DNA of 64,000 nucleotides from Novacetimonas pomaceti (GCF_003207955.1 NZ_NOXG01000002.1:1-64000), one strand, 5' to 3'; positions 8,302-19,602 are shown, counted from the stretch's first letter. Notes: a model not told the origin generated them from the letters alone. Numbers and translations are program-made.

Positions 8302-9140
8302 GGCAGCTTCGGCATACGGGCGTGGTGTTCGCGCTGCTGGTGGGCCTTGCGTTTCATCAGGCCCGCGCGGCCGAGGGTTATGGGCAGTGCAGGCTGTTCG
8401 GCCATGGCGCGACGCATCACGTGACACCGGCCGTGCCGGGGCAGCTGACCGTGTTGATCAACCTTCCGGCCGTTGGCGAATTCGACGGGGATACGCCCAC
8501 GACCATCCGCTCGGGGCGGGAGTTCTGCCTTGCGGTGAATATCGCCTACCGCCTTGGGCTTGACCGGGTCGTCCTGCGCAATGCCTCGTTCGATTCCCTC
8601 GTGGCCGGACGGAACCGGGATTATGACCTGGCCCTGGCGCTTGTGTCCGTGCGGCATCGGGACCATGAGGTCGTCACGTTTTCCGCGCCCTATGCATTCG
8701 ACAGCTATGGCATCGCGACGCGTGCCACCACGCGGATGGACGAAAACACCCTGCGCGCGGCCCGTGTTGGCACGCAGCTGGGCACCAACGTTACCTCGTG
8801 GGCGCGGGACAGTCTGAAAATCCGCCGTCTTTCCGCGTTTGACGATACCGGCACGATGTTCACGGCCCTGGCGGCGGGGAACGTGGATGCGGTCATCACC
8901 AGCCTGTCCGTCATCCTTGGGCAGGTCGGCGCCGCGCAGGGACGTTTCCGGGTGGTGGGCCAGTTCCCCGAAGGCACGCCGATCGCGGCGGTGCTGCCGC
9001 TGCATTCGCCCGAAGCCCCCGTGATCGACCGGATCATCAATGACATGCGAACGGAGGGAACGCTGCGCGCGCTTGACATGACCTACCTCGCCCCCCTGTG
9101 GAAGGGCGCCGATCCCTCGACGATTCCGGTATGGCATTGA
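8298..9140 (+). CDS. ABC transporter periplasmic amino-acid-binding protein
   Basis: A 280-residue family 3 solute-binding protein for polar amino acids. A signal peptide (hydrophobic VVFALLVGLAF, cut near ARA-AEG) is followed by the two-lobe fold, with YDLALALVSV and VVTFSAPYAF in the first lobe and VDAVITSLSVIL in the second. The start is GTG at 8298, overlapping the TGA of the transaminase gene. It should capture the substrate in the periplasm and pass it to the permease encoded next. The ligand cannot be told from sequence; the operon suggests D-amino acids or small D-peptides. Confidence 0.85.
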   Translation: MRQLRHTGVVFALLVGLAFHQARAAEGYGQCRLFGHGATHHVTPAVPGQLTVLINLPAVGEFDGDTPTTIRSGREFCLAVNIAYRLGLDRVVLRNASFDSLVAGRNRDYDLALALVSVRHRDHEVVTFSAPYAFDSYGIATRATTRMDENTLRAARVGTQLGTNVTSWARDSLKIRRLSAFDDTGTMFTALAAGNVDAVITSLSVILGQVGAAQGRFRVVGQFPEGTPIAAVLPLHSPEAPVIDRIINDMRTEGTLRALDMTYLAPLWKGADPSTIPVWH

Positions 9141-9151
9141 GGACGGGCGAC

Positions 9152-10219
9152 ATGGGACGGCCCGCGCGTCCGGTTCATATCCATCGCGGGCGATCGCTGC
9201 TGTCCCTGCTGGTCGCGTTGGGAACGGGGGGCATGGCTGCGCTTTCGGTCCTGCGGATCGGCGGTTATGCGCATGGGCAGGGGATCGGATGGCCCATCAT
9301 CGTGGCGGTGGCGGCCGTGACGTGCGCGGCCTGCGTGCATGTCATCGCGCTGGGCTGGCGCGCCGTAATATTGTCGGCGCGGGCCGGACGGGTGGACGAG
9401 GTGCATCGCGCGCGCGAACTGGGCGCGCGTGCCTCCCTGCGGTCGTGGAACGCCCTGGCATGGTCCTGCGCGTTGCTGATCGGCGTCGGGCTGGCGTGGC
9501 TTCTGGCGCTGAATGACGCGGCTGTCAGCCGGACCTTCTTCGACCTTGCGCTGATCCGGCGTTCGGCGGGCGAAATCCTGTCCGCCTTTACCACCAACAT
9601 CGTCATCTTCGCCGTCTCGATGGTCCTGATCCTGGTATGGGCGCTTCTGATCGCCATCGCGCGCACCCTGCCGGGTGAGGCGGGACGGCCGCTGCGGCTG
9701 ATGGCGACCGTCTATTGCGACCTGTTCCGTGGGCTGCCATCAATCATTACCATCTACCTTATCGGCTTCGGCCTGCCGCTGACCAACCTTCCGTTCGTCT
9801 CCACCCTGTCGTCGAGCACCTATGCCATCATCGCCCTGACGCTGACCTATGGCGCCTATACGTCCGAAATCTACCGCGCGGGGATCGAGGGCGTGCATCA
9901 CAGCCTGATCGCCGCCGCGCGTTCGCTGGGGTTCAGCCATGCCATGACCCTGCGCCATGTCGTGGTGCCCATTGCGTTGCGCAACATTGTCCCGCCGCTG
10001 ATGAACGACTGCATCAGCCTTCAGAAGGATACGGCGCTGGTGTCCGTTATCGGCACGATCGACGCGTTCAACCAGTCGAAGATCATAGCCGCCAACAATT
10101 TCAACCTTTCCGCCGTGACAACGGTCGCGATCCTGTTCGTCCTGATCACGATCCCGCAGGCGCGGCTTGTCGACCGGCTGACGCAGCGCGCGCGCAGCCG
10201 TCGGACGGGAAATGCATGA
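9152..10219 (+). CDS. ABC transporter amino-acid permease
   Basis: A 355-residue inner-membrane permease of the HisM/GlnP type. An N-terminal part with about three membrane segments and a charged loop (RAGRVDEVHRARELGARA) precedes the usual permease domain. The EAA loop for contact with the ATPase is seen as AARSLGFSHAMTLRHVVVP. The domain begins near FTTNIVIFAVSMVLILVWA and holds FRGLPSI. ATG 9152 has GAGG about nine bases upstream; ATG 9131, overlapping the preceding stop codon, is the alternative. One permease gene only, so a homodimer is likely. The extra N-terminal membrane region is longer than in most GlnP-type proteins. Confidence 0.86.
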   Translation: MGRPARPVHIHRGRSLLSLLVALGTGGMAALSVLRIGGYAHGQGIGWPIIVAVAAVTCAACVHVIALGWRAVILSARAGRVDEVHRARELGARASLRSWNALAWSCALLIGVGLAWLLALNDAAVSRTFFDLALIRRSAGEILSAFTTNIVIFAVSMVLILVWALLIAIARTLPGEAGRPLRLMATVYCDLFRGLPSIITIYLIGFGLPLTNLPFVSTLSSSTYAIIALTLTYGAYTSEIYRAGIEGVHHSLIAAARSLGFSHAMTLRHVVVPIALRNIVPPLMNDCISLQKDTALVSVIGTIDAFNQSKIIAANNFNLSAVTTVAILFVLITIPQARLVDRLTQRARSRRTGNA

Positions 10220-10962
10220 TGGCCCTTCTGGAAATCGATAACATCACCAAATATTACGGCGCGAACAGGATCCTGGCCGATCTTTCCCTTTCGGTGGATG
10301 AACATCAGGTCGTCTGCCTGATCGGGCCGTCGGGATGCGGGAAATCAACGCTTCTGCGCTGCATCAACCGGCTGGAGGAAACCAGTTCGGGTGAAATCCG
10401 CATCCATGGCGAACGCATTACCGGACCGGGCGTCGACCTTGACCGCCTGCGACAGGATATCGGCATCGTTTTCCAGTCCTATAACCTTTTCCCCCACATG
10501 ACGGTGCTGCACAATACCATCCTTGCCCCCACGACGCTGCGCAACCAGTCGCGCGCCGAAGCGACGGATCGCGCGATGGCGCTGCTGGAACGCGTGGGCC
10601 TTGCGCGCAAGGCCCACGAATATCCCGATCGCCTGTCAGGGGGGCAGCAGCAGCGCGTCGCGATCGTCCGGGCGTTGATGATGGATCCCATGCTGCTGCT
10701 GCTTGATGAGATAACCTCGGCCCTGGATCCGGAGCTTGTGGCCGAAGTGCTTGACCTTGTGCGCGATCTTGCGACACGTGGAATGACCATGATTCTTGCG
10801 ACGCATGAAATGGGCTTTGCGCGTGAAGCCTCCGATCGGGTCTGCTTCCTCTATCAGGGCCGGGTTCATGAGGAAGGGACCCCGCAGGAAATCTTCAGCG
10901 CGCCGCGCCAGGAAAAAACGCGTGCCTTCCTGCGTGACCTTGTCAAGGCGGGGCGGCTGTGA
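10216..10962 (+). CDS. ABC transporter ATP-binding protein (polar amino acid type)
   Basis: A 248-residue ATPase driving the transporter. Walker A is GPSGCGKST, the Q loop is FQSYNLFPHMTV, the signature LSGGQQQRVAI, Walker B LLLLDEITSALD and the switch His is in ATHEMGFA, all typical of the GlnQ/HisP group. ATG 10216 overlaps the permease stop codon, and a second ATG follows directly. The 3' end overlaps the dmpA-like gene by four bases, so the transporter and peptidase genes are translationally linked. Confidence 0.93.
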   Translation: MMALLEIDNITKYYGANRILADLSLSVDEHQVVCLIGPSGCGKSTLLRCINRLEETSSGEIRIHGERITGPGVDLDRLRQDIGIVFQSYNLFPHMTVLHNTILAPTTLRNQSRAEATDRAMALLERVGLARKAHEYPDRLSGGQQQRVAIVRALMMDPMLLLLDEITSALDPELVAEVLDLVRDLATRGMTMILATHEMGFAREASDRVCFLYQGRVHEEGTPQEIFSAPRQEKTRAFLRDLVKAGRL

Positions 10963-12020
10963 GCGTATCCTTCCCCCTTGCGCGTGACTTCGGGCTGATC
11001 CCCGACGGACATCTGCGGCCCGGCGCGCTCAATGCGCTGTGTGACGTGCCGGGTGTCGCGGTCGGGCATCGCACGATCCGCCGTGACGCGATCGCAACGG
11101 GCGTGACCGCGATCCTTCCCCATGGCGGCGACCTGTTTCGCGAAAAGGTCCGCGCGGGGGTGGAGGTCATCAACGGCTTTGGAAAATCGGTCGGGCTGAT
11201 CCAGGTCCGCGAACTGGGCACGATCGAGACGCCCCTGCTGCTGACTAATACGTTTGGCGTCAGCGCCTGCGCCGACAGGCTGATCCGCCGGGGCATCGCC
11301 GCCAATCCCGCCATCGGTCGCGCGACCTCGACGATCAATCCGCTTGTCCTTGAATGCAACGATGGCGCGATCAACGATATCCAGGCCTTCGCGGTCAGCG
11401 GGGATGACGCGGACGCGGCACTTGCCGCCGCGCGTCCCGGTCCCGTGGCGCAGGGCGCGCTCGGCGCCGGGACGGGGATGACGGCGTTCGGGTTCAAGGG
11501 CGGTATCGGCACGGCCTCGCGGCGCATGGCGCTGGACGGGCGGACTTTCACGCTGGGCGTGCTCGTGCTTGCGAATTTCGGCGTTTCGGGCGATCTCGTG
11601 CTTCCGGACGGGCGGCGTCCGTCCCCCCGTGCGCCCGGTGGGGAGGAGCGTGGATCGGTCATCGTCGTCATGGGCACCGATCTTCCCCTTGATGACCGCC
11701 AGCTGACGCGCGTGGCGCGGCGTGGCGCGGCCGGACTGGCGCGGCTTGGCGCGTTCTGGGGCAATGGCAGCGGCGACATCGCGCTGTGTTTCAGCACCGC
11801 CGACAGGGTCGCGCACGATCCGGCGACGCCCTTCGCGCCCGTCATGCGCATTGCCGAGCCACTGATCGACCTGCCTTTCCGCGCGGCGGCCGAGGCCACG
11901 CAGGAAGCCGTGCTCAACGCACTTTGCGCCGCCCCGCCGACGCCGGGTCGCGATGGCGCGTTTTTCCCATCCCTTGCCGACTGGCTGCGAGAAAATCCGA
12001 TCCATGAAAATCTTTCTTAG
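10959..12020 (+). CDS. DmpA/BapA-type aminopeptidase (peptidase family S58)
   Basis: A 353-residue member of the P1/DmpA family of N-terminal-nucleophile peptidases (L-aminopeptidase/D-Ala-esterase DmpA, beta-peptidyl aminopeptidase BapA). Conserved segments include VPGVAVGHRTI, INGFGKSVGL, TNTFGVS, FGFKGGIGTASR and the self-cleavage site G232-S233 in ERGSVIVVMGTDLPL, which would give an alpha chain of 232 and a beta chain of 121 residues with Ser233 as nucleophile. Known members release N-terminal D-Ala, beta- or L-residues from short peptides and amides. No signal peptide, so cytoplasmic. GTG 10959 overlaps the ATPase stop. It probably processes peptides or amides imported by the upstream transporter. 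Confidence 0.9.
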   Translation: MSVSFPLARDFGLIPDGHLRPGALNALCDVPGVAVGHRTIRRDAIATGVTAILPHGGDLFREKVRAGVEVINGFGKSVGLIQVRELGTIETPLLLTNTFGVSACADRLIRRGIAANPAIGRATSTINPLVLECNDGAINDIQAFAVSGDDADAALAAARPGPVAQGALGAGTGMTAFGFKGGIGTASRRMALDGRTFTLGVLVLANFGVSGDLVLPDGRRPSPRAPGGEERGSVIVVMGTDLPLDDRQLTRVARRGAAGLARLGAFWGNGSGDIALCFSTADRVAHDPATPFAPVMRIAEPLIDLPFRAAAEATQEAVLNALCAAPPTPGRDGAFFPSLADWLRENPIHENLS

Positions 12021-12804
12021 CGCGGATATGGAAGGCACGGCCGGCATTACGGCGTGGAGCGAAACCGAACCGCAGCATGCCGATTACGCGGCCTTTCGCG
12101 TCCTGATGACCGATGAAGTCGTTGCCGCCTGCGAAGGCGCCCGGCAGGCGGGGGCCACCACCATCGTGGTGAAGGACGCCCATGACAGTGGCCGCAACCT
12201 GCTTGTGGATCGCCTGCCGCCGGATGTGACCATCGTGCGCGGCTGGGCCGGGCATCCCGATGGCATGATGTTCGGCATCGACGGCAGTTTCGACGCCGCC
12301 CTTCATACCGGCTGCCATGCCCGGGCGGGGGCGGAAGGGAATCCGCTGGCCCATACGACGACGACCCGCATCGCCAGCGTCATGCTCAATGGCGCGCCCG
12401 CGTCGGAATTCAGGCTCAATGCCCTGTGCGCCGCGCGTTACGGTGTCCCGTCGCGTTTCATCAGTGGCGATCGTGATATCTGTGCGGAGGCACGCGCGCT
12501 CGTGCCGGGGATCGACGCGGTGGAAACAATGACCGGGACCGGCTTTGCGACGACCTCCCTCGTCCCCGCCCGCGCGACCGCCCTGATCCGCGATACCGTC
12601 GCGCGTGCCCTGTCCCGTCCCGTGGAGGGGTGTTTTCCCCCAGGGGCGGACGAATACGAACTGGTTGTCGAATTCCGCTCCCCCAATGATGCCTACCGGG
12701 TCCAGTGGTATCCGGGTGCCTGCCTTCATGGCCCCTGCCGGGTCGCGTTCGCCGCGCGGGACTATTTCGAAATCCAGCGTGCCTACATGTTTCTGACACG
12801 TTAG
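12004..12804 (+). CDS. DppA-type D-aminopeptidase (family M55)
   Basis: A 266-residue metallopeptidase similar to Bacillus subtilis DppA, a zinc D-aminopeptidase that cleaves D-Ala-D-Ala and D-Ala-Gly-Gly. Conserved features are KIFLSADMEGTAG with the metal ligands D8 and E10, KDAHDSGRN, a GWAG-type segment and GCHARAG with a probable ligand His. ATG 12004 matches the family N-terminus and overlaps the end of the dmpA-like gene by 17 bases. It is the last gene of the operon. Together with transaminase and transporter it points to use of D-amino-acid peptides, for example fragments of peptidoglycan. Confidence 0.9.
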   Translation: MKIFLSADMEGTAGITAWSETEPQHADYAAFRVLMTDEVVAACEGARQAGATTIVVKDAHDSGRNLLVDRLPPDVTIVRGWAGHPDGMMFGIDGSFDAALHTGCHARAGAEGNPLAHTTTTRIASVMLNGAPASEFRLNALCAARYGVPSRFISGDRDICAEARALVPGIDAVETMTGTGFATTSLVPARATALIRDTVARALSRPVEGCFPPGADEYELVVEFRSPNDAYRVQWYPGACLHGPCRVAFAARDYFEIQRAYMFLTR

Positions 12805-12832
12805 GCCGCGCGGCGGACCCCGTTCAGGTCCG

Positions 12833-12862
12833 GCACCCTGTCCTGCGGGATCGGCAGGGTGC
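12833..12862. terminator. Hairpin between the dppA-like and FkbM genes
   Basis: GCACCCTG and CAGGGTGC form an 8-bp stem with a 14-base loop, followed by TGCTTTCA. It lies between convergent genes, 28 bases after the operon stop codon. The T tract is poor, so intrinsic termination is only likely, not certain. Confidence 0.45.
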
Positions 12863-12899
12863 TGCTTTCACGCCAGATCGGGCATGCCTTGAGTGGCGA

Positions 12900-13841
12900 T
12901 TATCGGGAAAGGACGAGCATCCGGTCAATATTGAGCGGACCTTTCATGATGTCGTCAGGTGTGACGGACTGCCTGCCGCTGGCCGTAATCTGCGACAGTC
13001 CGAAGCCGGCCTGCAGGAAATTGTTCAGGAACGCCATCGGGTCCGCATAACGGTCGGGGGTGAATTCCAGAATGATCGAAAGGGGCTTTCCACGGCCGAG
13101 GATGCCCTGCATGCCTGCCCATACGGCCTGTTCGCTTCCTTCGACATCGATCTTGATGAAATCGACAGGCCGGTCCCCCACAATGTCATCAAGTGTCCTG
13201 GTCCTGATGCGAACGGAGGTGCTGCTGTCATCCTCACCTGAATGGGGCGCACCGTAATGGACCGCGCCGTTCTGGGGAAAATTCCTTGGAATTGTCAGGG
13301 TCATTTCCTGCCCTGATTCCGCGGTTATCGCGTCGGTAACCAGTTCCACGCGGCTGTCAAACGCATTCACCCGTACGGACTGGGTCAGCAGGGACGCCAT
13401 GCGCGGATTGGGTTCCGCCACGATGACGTGGCCATCCGGCCCAACCAGATCCGCCAGCAGCACGGAGAAATAACCAAGGTTCGCCCCCACATCGATGGCG
13501 GTCATGCCTTCCCTGACCAGGTCTATCATGGTTTCCGTGACCGACAGTTCCCAGTAACCATCAAGTATGAGATGGGGGGACAGGCCACGGTCTTCCGGAT
13601 TGACGAACATCTTATACTTGCAAAGTACGCGGCACAGGATGGCATCATCCATGGGAACGCCACGCGCGTTTGCCCGGATGAGCTGCTTGTATACCGCGCG
13701 GGGAAGTTTGCGCATGCACCGTGGATGTAAAACGCCCTGGTTCAAGGCAGGCGTGCGTTTTTTTATATTTTGGATTATTTTGGATTTTATGGGAATTATT
13801 TTTTCAGAATTCCAGCCCAGCGTTTCAAAAGACACCATCAT
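12900..13841 (-). CDS. FkbM-family methyltransferase
   Basis: A 313-residue AdoMet-dependent methyltransferase of the FkbM family. Core motifs are TAIDVGANLGYFSVLLADLV (motif I, near residue 115), VIVAEPNP, and VDFIKIDVEGSEQAVWAG (motif post II). FkbM enzymes O-methylate polyketides, glycans and other small molecules; the substrate here is unknown and no glycosyltransferase or polyketide gene lies nearby. About 80 residues precede the methyltransferase fold. The two ATGs at 13841 and 13838 lack a good ribosome-binding site; ATG 13713 (MRKLPRAV) is an alternative. The gene start and its upstream flank are AT-rich, unlike the surroundings, which suggests transfer. Confidence 0.82.
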   Translation of the reverse strand: MMVSFETLGWNSEKIIPIKSKIIQNIKKRTPALNQGVLHPRCMRKLPRAVYKQLIRANARGVPMDDAILCRVLCKYKMFVNPEDRGLSPHLILDGYWELSVTETMIDLVREGMTAIDVGANLGYFSVLLADLVGPDGHVIVAEPNPRMASLLTQSVRVNAFDSRVELVTDAITAESGQEMTLTIPRNFPQNGAVHYGAPHSGEDDSSTSVRIRTRTLDDIVGDRPVDFIKIDVEGSEQAVWAGMQGILGRGKPLSIILEFTPDRYADPMAFLNNFLQAGFGLSQITASGRQSVTPDDIMKGPLNIDRMLVLSR

Positions 13842-14199
13842 CTAAAATCCAAAGCATTTATTCATGTGGAAACCCCATACATTGTTGGAAAATATCTGTC
13901 CATCTTGTTTATTTTGTGTCGGGGCTGGTCCAATACATGAAAAATACCATCGGCGGGGGCGGCATCCCGGGCATTAAGGACGCGCGCCAGCGGGGCATCC
14001 TGCAATCCGCAACGGGCCGCCGCGCAAATACGTGTCCAGAGGGGCCGGGACTGACAGGACGCCCCGCAGCGGACCATCCGCCAGGACGCGGGACTGTCAC
14101 GGATGACGTGTCCGCGGCGGGCGATGTCTCCTGACTGCCGGATGGCGTGTTCTCCTGCCGTCCTCAAGGGAGCGGGCCGCCCTTTTCCCGTCTGGTGCC
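13842..14199. other. Gene-free spacer of about 360 bases
   Basis: The left 90 bases, upstream of the FkbM gene, are AT-rich (runs such as TGTTGGAAAATATCTG) and probably hold its promoter. The remaining part is GC-rich. The open frames here have no recognisable product or codon pattern, and no RNA gene or repeat was recognised. Confidence 0.5.
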
Positions 14200-14514
14200 T
14201 CAGGCGCGGGCGGGCGCGTGGCGCGATGTCTTGCGCACGCTGACGGTGCGTACCTTCAGCGTGTTCACCGCCTTGTCAAATGCCTTGAAATGCGGCGTCG
14301 CCAGATGCGCGTCGAATGCCGCCGCGTTGTCATATACCTCGTGCAGGATGACGGTATCGGGTTCCTCGCTGGTGGTCAGTACGTCAAAGCTGGAGCAGCC
14401 CGGCTCGTCCGTGACCGAACGGATGCTGTCCTCGACGCAGGCATCGAGGAAGCGCTGGCGCGTCTGTGCCGTGGTCTCGAATTCCGCCACGATGATGAGG
14501 GGGGCGTCTGTCAT
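14200..14514 (-). CDS. Antibiotic-biosynthesis-monooxygenase (ABM) fold protein
   Basis: A 104-residue ferredoxin-like alpha/beta protein of the ABM/YgiN type: LIIVAEFETTAQTRQRFL, EPGCSSFDVLTT, VILHEVYDNAAAFDAHLATP and HFKAFDKAV follow the family pattern. Members include quinol monooxygenase YgiN and many uncharacterised stress proteins that work as dimers without metal or flavin. ATG 14514 is preferred because AGGAGG lies nine bases upstream; ATG 14523 directly abuts that site. The gene stands alone, divergent from the glycine riboswitch. Confidence 0.85.
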   Translation of the reverse strand: MTDAPLIIVAEFETTAQTRQRFLDACVEDSIRSVTDEPGCSSFDVLTTSEEPDTVILHEVYDNAAAFDAHLATPHFKAFDKAVNTLKVRTVSVRKTSRHAPARA

Positions 14515-14667
14515 GTCTGTCATCCTCCTGTTGGGTCCGGCATCCGTGTCGCGAGGGATCAAGGGCGCGCCGGACCTGTGGCCGCCATGACGGTCGCGCG
14601 GGCGCGGGGATGCGAACGTCATTCATGGATTGACTTGTGTTCCGGTGTCATGTCAAGCAGTCGATAC

Positions 14668-14824
14668 TGACACGGGAGAGACCGGCCATGCCGGCGCCGA
14701 AGGAGCAACCGCCCCGGAAACTCTCAGGCAAAAGGACCGGTCGGTGATAACTTCTGGAAAGAGATGTCCGCTCGCCGGGCATCCGCCGACGGGATAGCGA
14801 TCTCAGGCACAGGTGACAGAAGGG
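14668..14824 (+). promoter_or_regulatory. Tandem glycine riboswitch (two aptamers) upstream of gcvT
   Basis: Two glycine-aptamer consensus units occur in a row. The first, from about 14668, has CACGGGAGAGACC, GCCGAAGGAGCAA and ACTCTCAGGCAAAAGGACCG. The second has CTTCTG (14751-14756) pairing with CAGAAG (14817-14822), with GAAAGAGA, CGCCGACGGG and TCTCAGGCACAGGTGA inside. This matches the tandem architecture that turns on gcv genes when glycine is plentiful. About 220 bases separate the second aptamer from gcvT, room for an expression platform; no clear terminator with a T run is seen, so control may be at translation. Confidence 0.93.
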
Positions 14825-14863
14825 GCAGGTGATATCCATTACGGAGTCGCGGGAGCCCTTTTC

Positions 14864-15052
14864 ATGTCCATGCCATCGGCGCAGATCATAACGACTTCGC
14901 AATTTCCTGCCCTTACCCCCATATATTCCCCATGCGCGCGTCCTGACGCCGCGAATCGCATTTCCCCGACGCGCCCCGTGTCGTGGCATGCGGGGCGTGG
15001 CGCCGGTGGCGTCGTCGGGACATATCGTAATGACGAGGTAGTCTTCGCATGA
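14864..15052 (+). CDS. Possible 62-residue leader peptide between riboswitch and gcvT
   Basis: An open frame starts at ATG 14864, nine bases after GGGAG, and stops with a TGA that overlaps the gcvT start codon (ATGA at 15049). It begins MSMPSAQIITTSQF and ends GTYRNDEVVFA. The exact stop/start overlap downstream of a riboswitch would suit translational coupling, but the protein has no recognisable family and the overlap could be chance. Confidence 0.25.
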   Translation: MSMPSAQIITTSQFPALTPIYSPCARPDAANRISPTRPVSWHAGRGAGGVVGTYRNDEVVFA

Positions 15053-16182
15053 CCCAGGGTCTTTTGCGCACGCCGCTGCACGCGCTGCATCTTGAACTGG
15101 GGGGACGCATGGTGCCCTTCGCCGGATACGAGATGCCGGTCCAGTACGCCGCCGGCGTCATGGCGGAACATCTTCATACCCGTGCCGCGGGCGGGGTGTT
15201 CGATGTTTCGCACATGGGGCAGGTCCGCGTCCGTCCGCGTTCCGGCGTGATGGAGGACGCGGCGCTGGCGCTCGAACGTCTCGTGCCTGCCGATATCGTG
15301 GCCCTGCGTCCGGGACGGCAGCGTTATGCCCTGCTGATGCGCGACGACGGGGGCATCAGCGACGACCTGATGATCGCCAACATGGGGACATGGTTCCTGC
15401 TGGTGGTCAACGCGGCCTGCAAGGAGGCCGATTTCGCGCTGATCAAGGCCGGTATCTCCGACGTCTGCGAGGTGGAATTCCTCTCCGACCGCGCGCTGAT
15501 CGCGGCACAGGGGCCTGCTGCGGTCAGGGCGATGGCGCATCTCGCCCCCGAGACGGCCGGCATGCGCTTCATGGACGTGATCGAAACCGAGGTCGCGGGC
15601 GTGAAATGCGTCGTTTCGCGCTCCGGCTACACTGGCGAGGACGGGTTCGAGATCGGCATGCCGGCTTCGCAGGCCGAAAAGGTGGCGCGTGCGCTGCTGG
15701 CCTGTCCCGACATGGCGGCGGCCGGGCTGGGCGCGCGTGACAGCCTGCGGCTGGAGGCCGGCCTGTGCCTGTATGGTTCGGACATCGACACGACGACATC
15801 CCCGGTCGAAGGCGCGCTGGAATGGTCGATCCAGAAAAGCCGCCGTCCCGGTGGCGCGCGCGCGGGCGGCTATCCGGGGGCGGATGTCGTGGCGCGGCAG
15901 CTGGGCGAAGGCGCGAAGCGGCGTCGCGTCGGGCTGCGCGGGGAGGGACGCGCCCCGATCCGTGGCGGCGCACCCCTGTTCAGCGACGCCGAGGGCACGC
16001 ACCAGGTCGGCCATGTGACGTCGGGCGCCTTTGGCCCCAGCGTGCCCGGCCCGGTTTCGATGGGATACGTGGATGGCGCGTGCGCGGCCGTCGGCACGCC
16101 GCTGTTCGCGGGCGTGCGTGGCCGCTTCCTGCCGGTTCATGTGGTGGCGCTGCCGTTCGTGGCGCCGACCTTCCGGCGCTAG
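15049..16182 (+). CDS. gcvT: Aminomethyltransferase, glycine cleavage T protein
   Basis: T protein takes the aminomethyl group from lipoylated GcvH, gives it to tetrahydrofolate and releases ammonia. The 377-residue product matches the GcvT family in length and motifs: MVPFAGYEMPVQY, GVFDVSHMGQ, SRSGYTGEDGFEI, GLGARDSLRLEAGLCLYG (catalytic Asp) and the C-terminal domain with GHVTSGAFGPS. ATG 15049 fits the family start. First gene of gcvT-gcvH-gcvP, 225 bases after the glycine riboswitch. Confidence 0.97.
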   Translation: MTQGLLRTPLHALHLELGGRMVPFAGYEMPVQYAAGVMAEHLHTRAAGGVFDVSHMGQVRVRPRSGVMEDAALALERLVPADIVALRPGRQRYALLMRDDGGISDDLMIANMGTWFLLVVNAACKEADFALIKAGISDVCEVEFLSDRALIAAQGPAAVRAMAHLAPETAGMRFMDVIETEVAGVKCVVSRSGYTGEDGFEIGMPASQAEKVARALLACPDMAAAGLGARDSLRLEAGLCLYGSDIDTTTSPVEGALEWSIQKSRRPGGARAGGYPGADVVARQLGEGAKRRRVGLRGEGRAPIRGGAPLFSDAEGTHQVGHVTSGAFGPSVPGPVSMGYVDGACAAVGTPLFAGVRGRFLPVHVVALPFVAPTFRR

Positions 16183-16235
16183 GCCCCGGTTCTACCCTGT
16201 TTTCCAACATTCAGCATCAAGAAGACGAGCGGATC

Positions 16236-16601
16236 ATGAGCATCTATTACACCAAGGAACATGAGTGGCTGCGCATCGAGGGCGACGAGGTCGTCGTCGG
16301 CATCACGCAGCATGCGGCGGACGAGCTTGGCGAACTGGTGTTCGTCGAGGCCAAGGACGCCGGGACCGAAGTCGCGCAGGGTGACAGCGTCGCGGTCGTG
16401 GAATCGGTCAAGGCCGCGTCCGACATCTATGCCCCCGTGTCCGGCACGGTCGTCTCCTTCAACGACGCGCTGTCGGAGGATCCCTCCCTCATCAACCGCG
16501 AGCCGGAGGCGGCTGGCTGGATCGTGCGCATGACGATGGCGGACAGGGCGCAGCTTGACGGGCTGCTGGATGCGGCCGCCTACGCCGCGCTGCTGGCCTG
16601 A
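16236..16601 (+). CDS. gcvH: Glycine cleavage H protein (lipoyl carrier)
   Basis: The 121-residue H protein shuttles the aminomethyl intermediate between P and T proteins on a lipoyl arm. K59 in VAVVESVKAASD is the lipoylated lysine; YYTKEHEWLRIEGDEVVVGIT and DPSLINREPEAAGWI are family hallmarks. ATG 16236 begins MSIYYTKEHEW, the usual N-terminus. It lies 53 bases after gcvT and 44 before gcvP in one operon. Confidence 0.97.
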   Translation: MSIYYTKEHEWLRIEGDEVVVGITQHAADELGELVFVEAKDAGTEVAQGDSVAVVESVKAASDIYAPVSGTVVSFNDALSEDPSLINREPEAAGWIVRMTMADRAQLDGLLDAAAYAALLA

Positions 16602-16645
16602 TAATCACGCCGCCTGCCTGTGTGACCTGACGGAGTTCCCCGATC

Positions 16646-19531
<2,886 letters not shown>

Positions 19532-19574
19532 CTGATCCCCCCGCCGCGCCGGGGGCATCGTCGCAGTGACGCAG

Positions 19575-19602
19575 GAAAGCCGCCTTCGGGGCGGCTTTCT
19601 TC
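19575..19602 (+). terminator. Terminator of the gcv operon
   Basis: GAAAGCCGCC and GGCGGCTTTC make a perfect 10-bp stem with a TTCGG loop, 44 bases after the gcvP stop, followed by TTCTTCG. The short T-rich tail suggests a rho-independent terminator. Confidence 0.75.

Noticed and set aside
13862..14167. 101-codon minus-strand frame in the spacer after the FkbM gene
   Set aside because: No domain, odd Arg/Ala/Cys-rich composition and no ribosome-binding site; more likely non-coding.
14839..16140. 433-codon minus-strand frame across the gcv leader and gcvT
   Set aside because: It would run antisense to the riboswitch and gcvT; Arg/His/Ala-rich composition typical of shadow frames.
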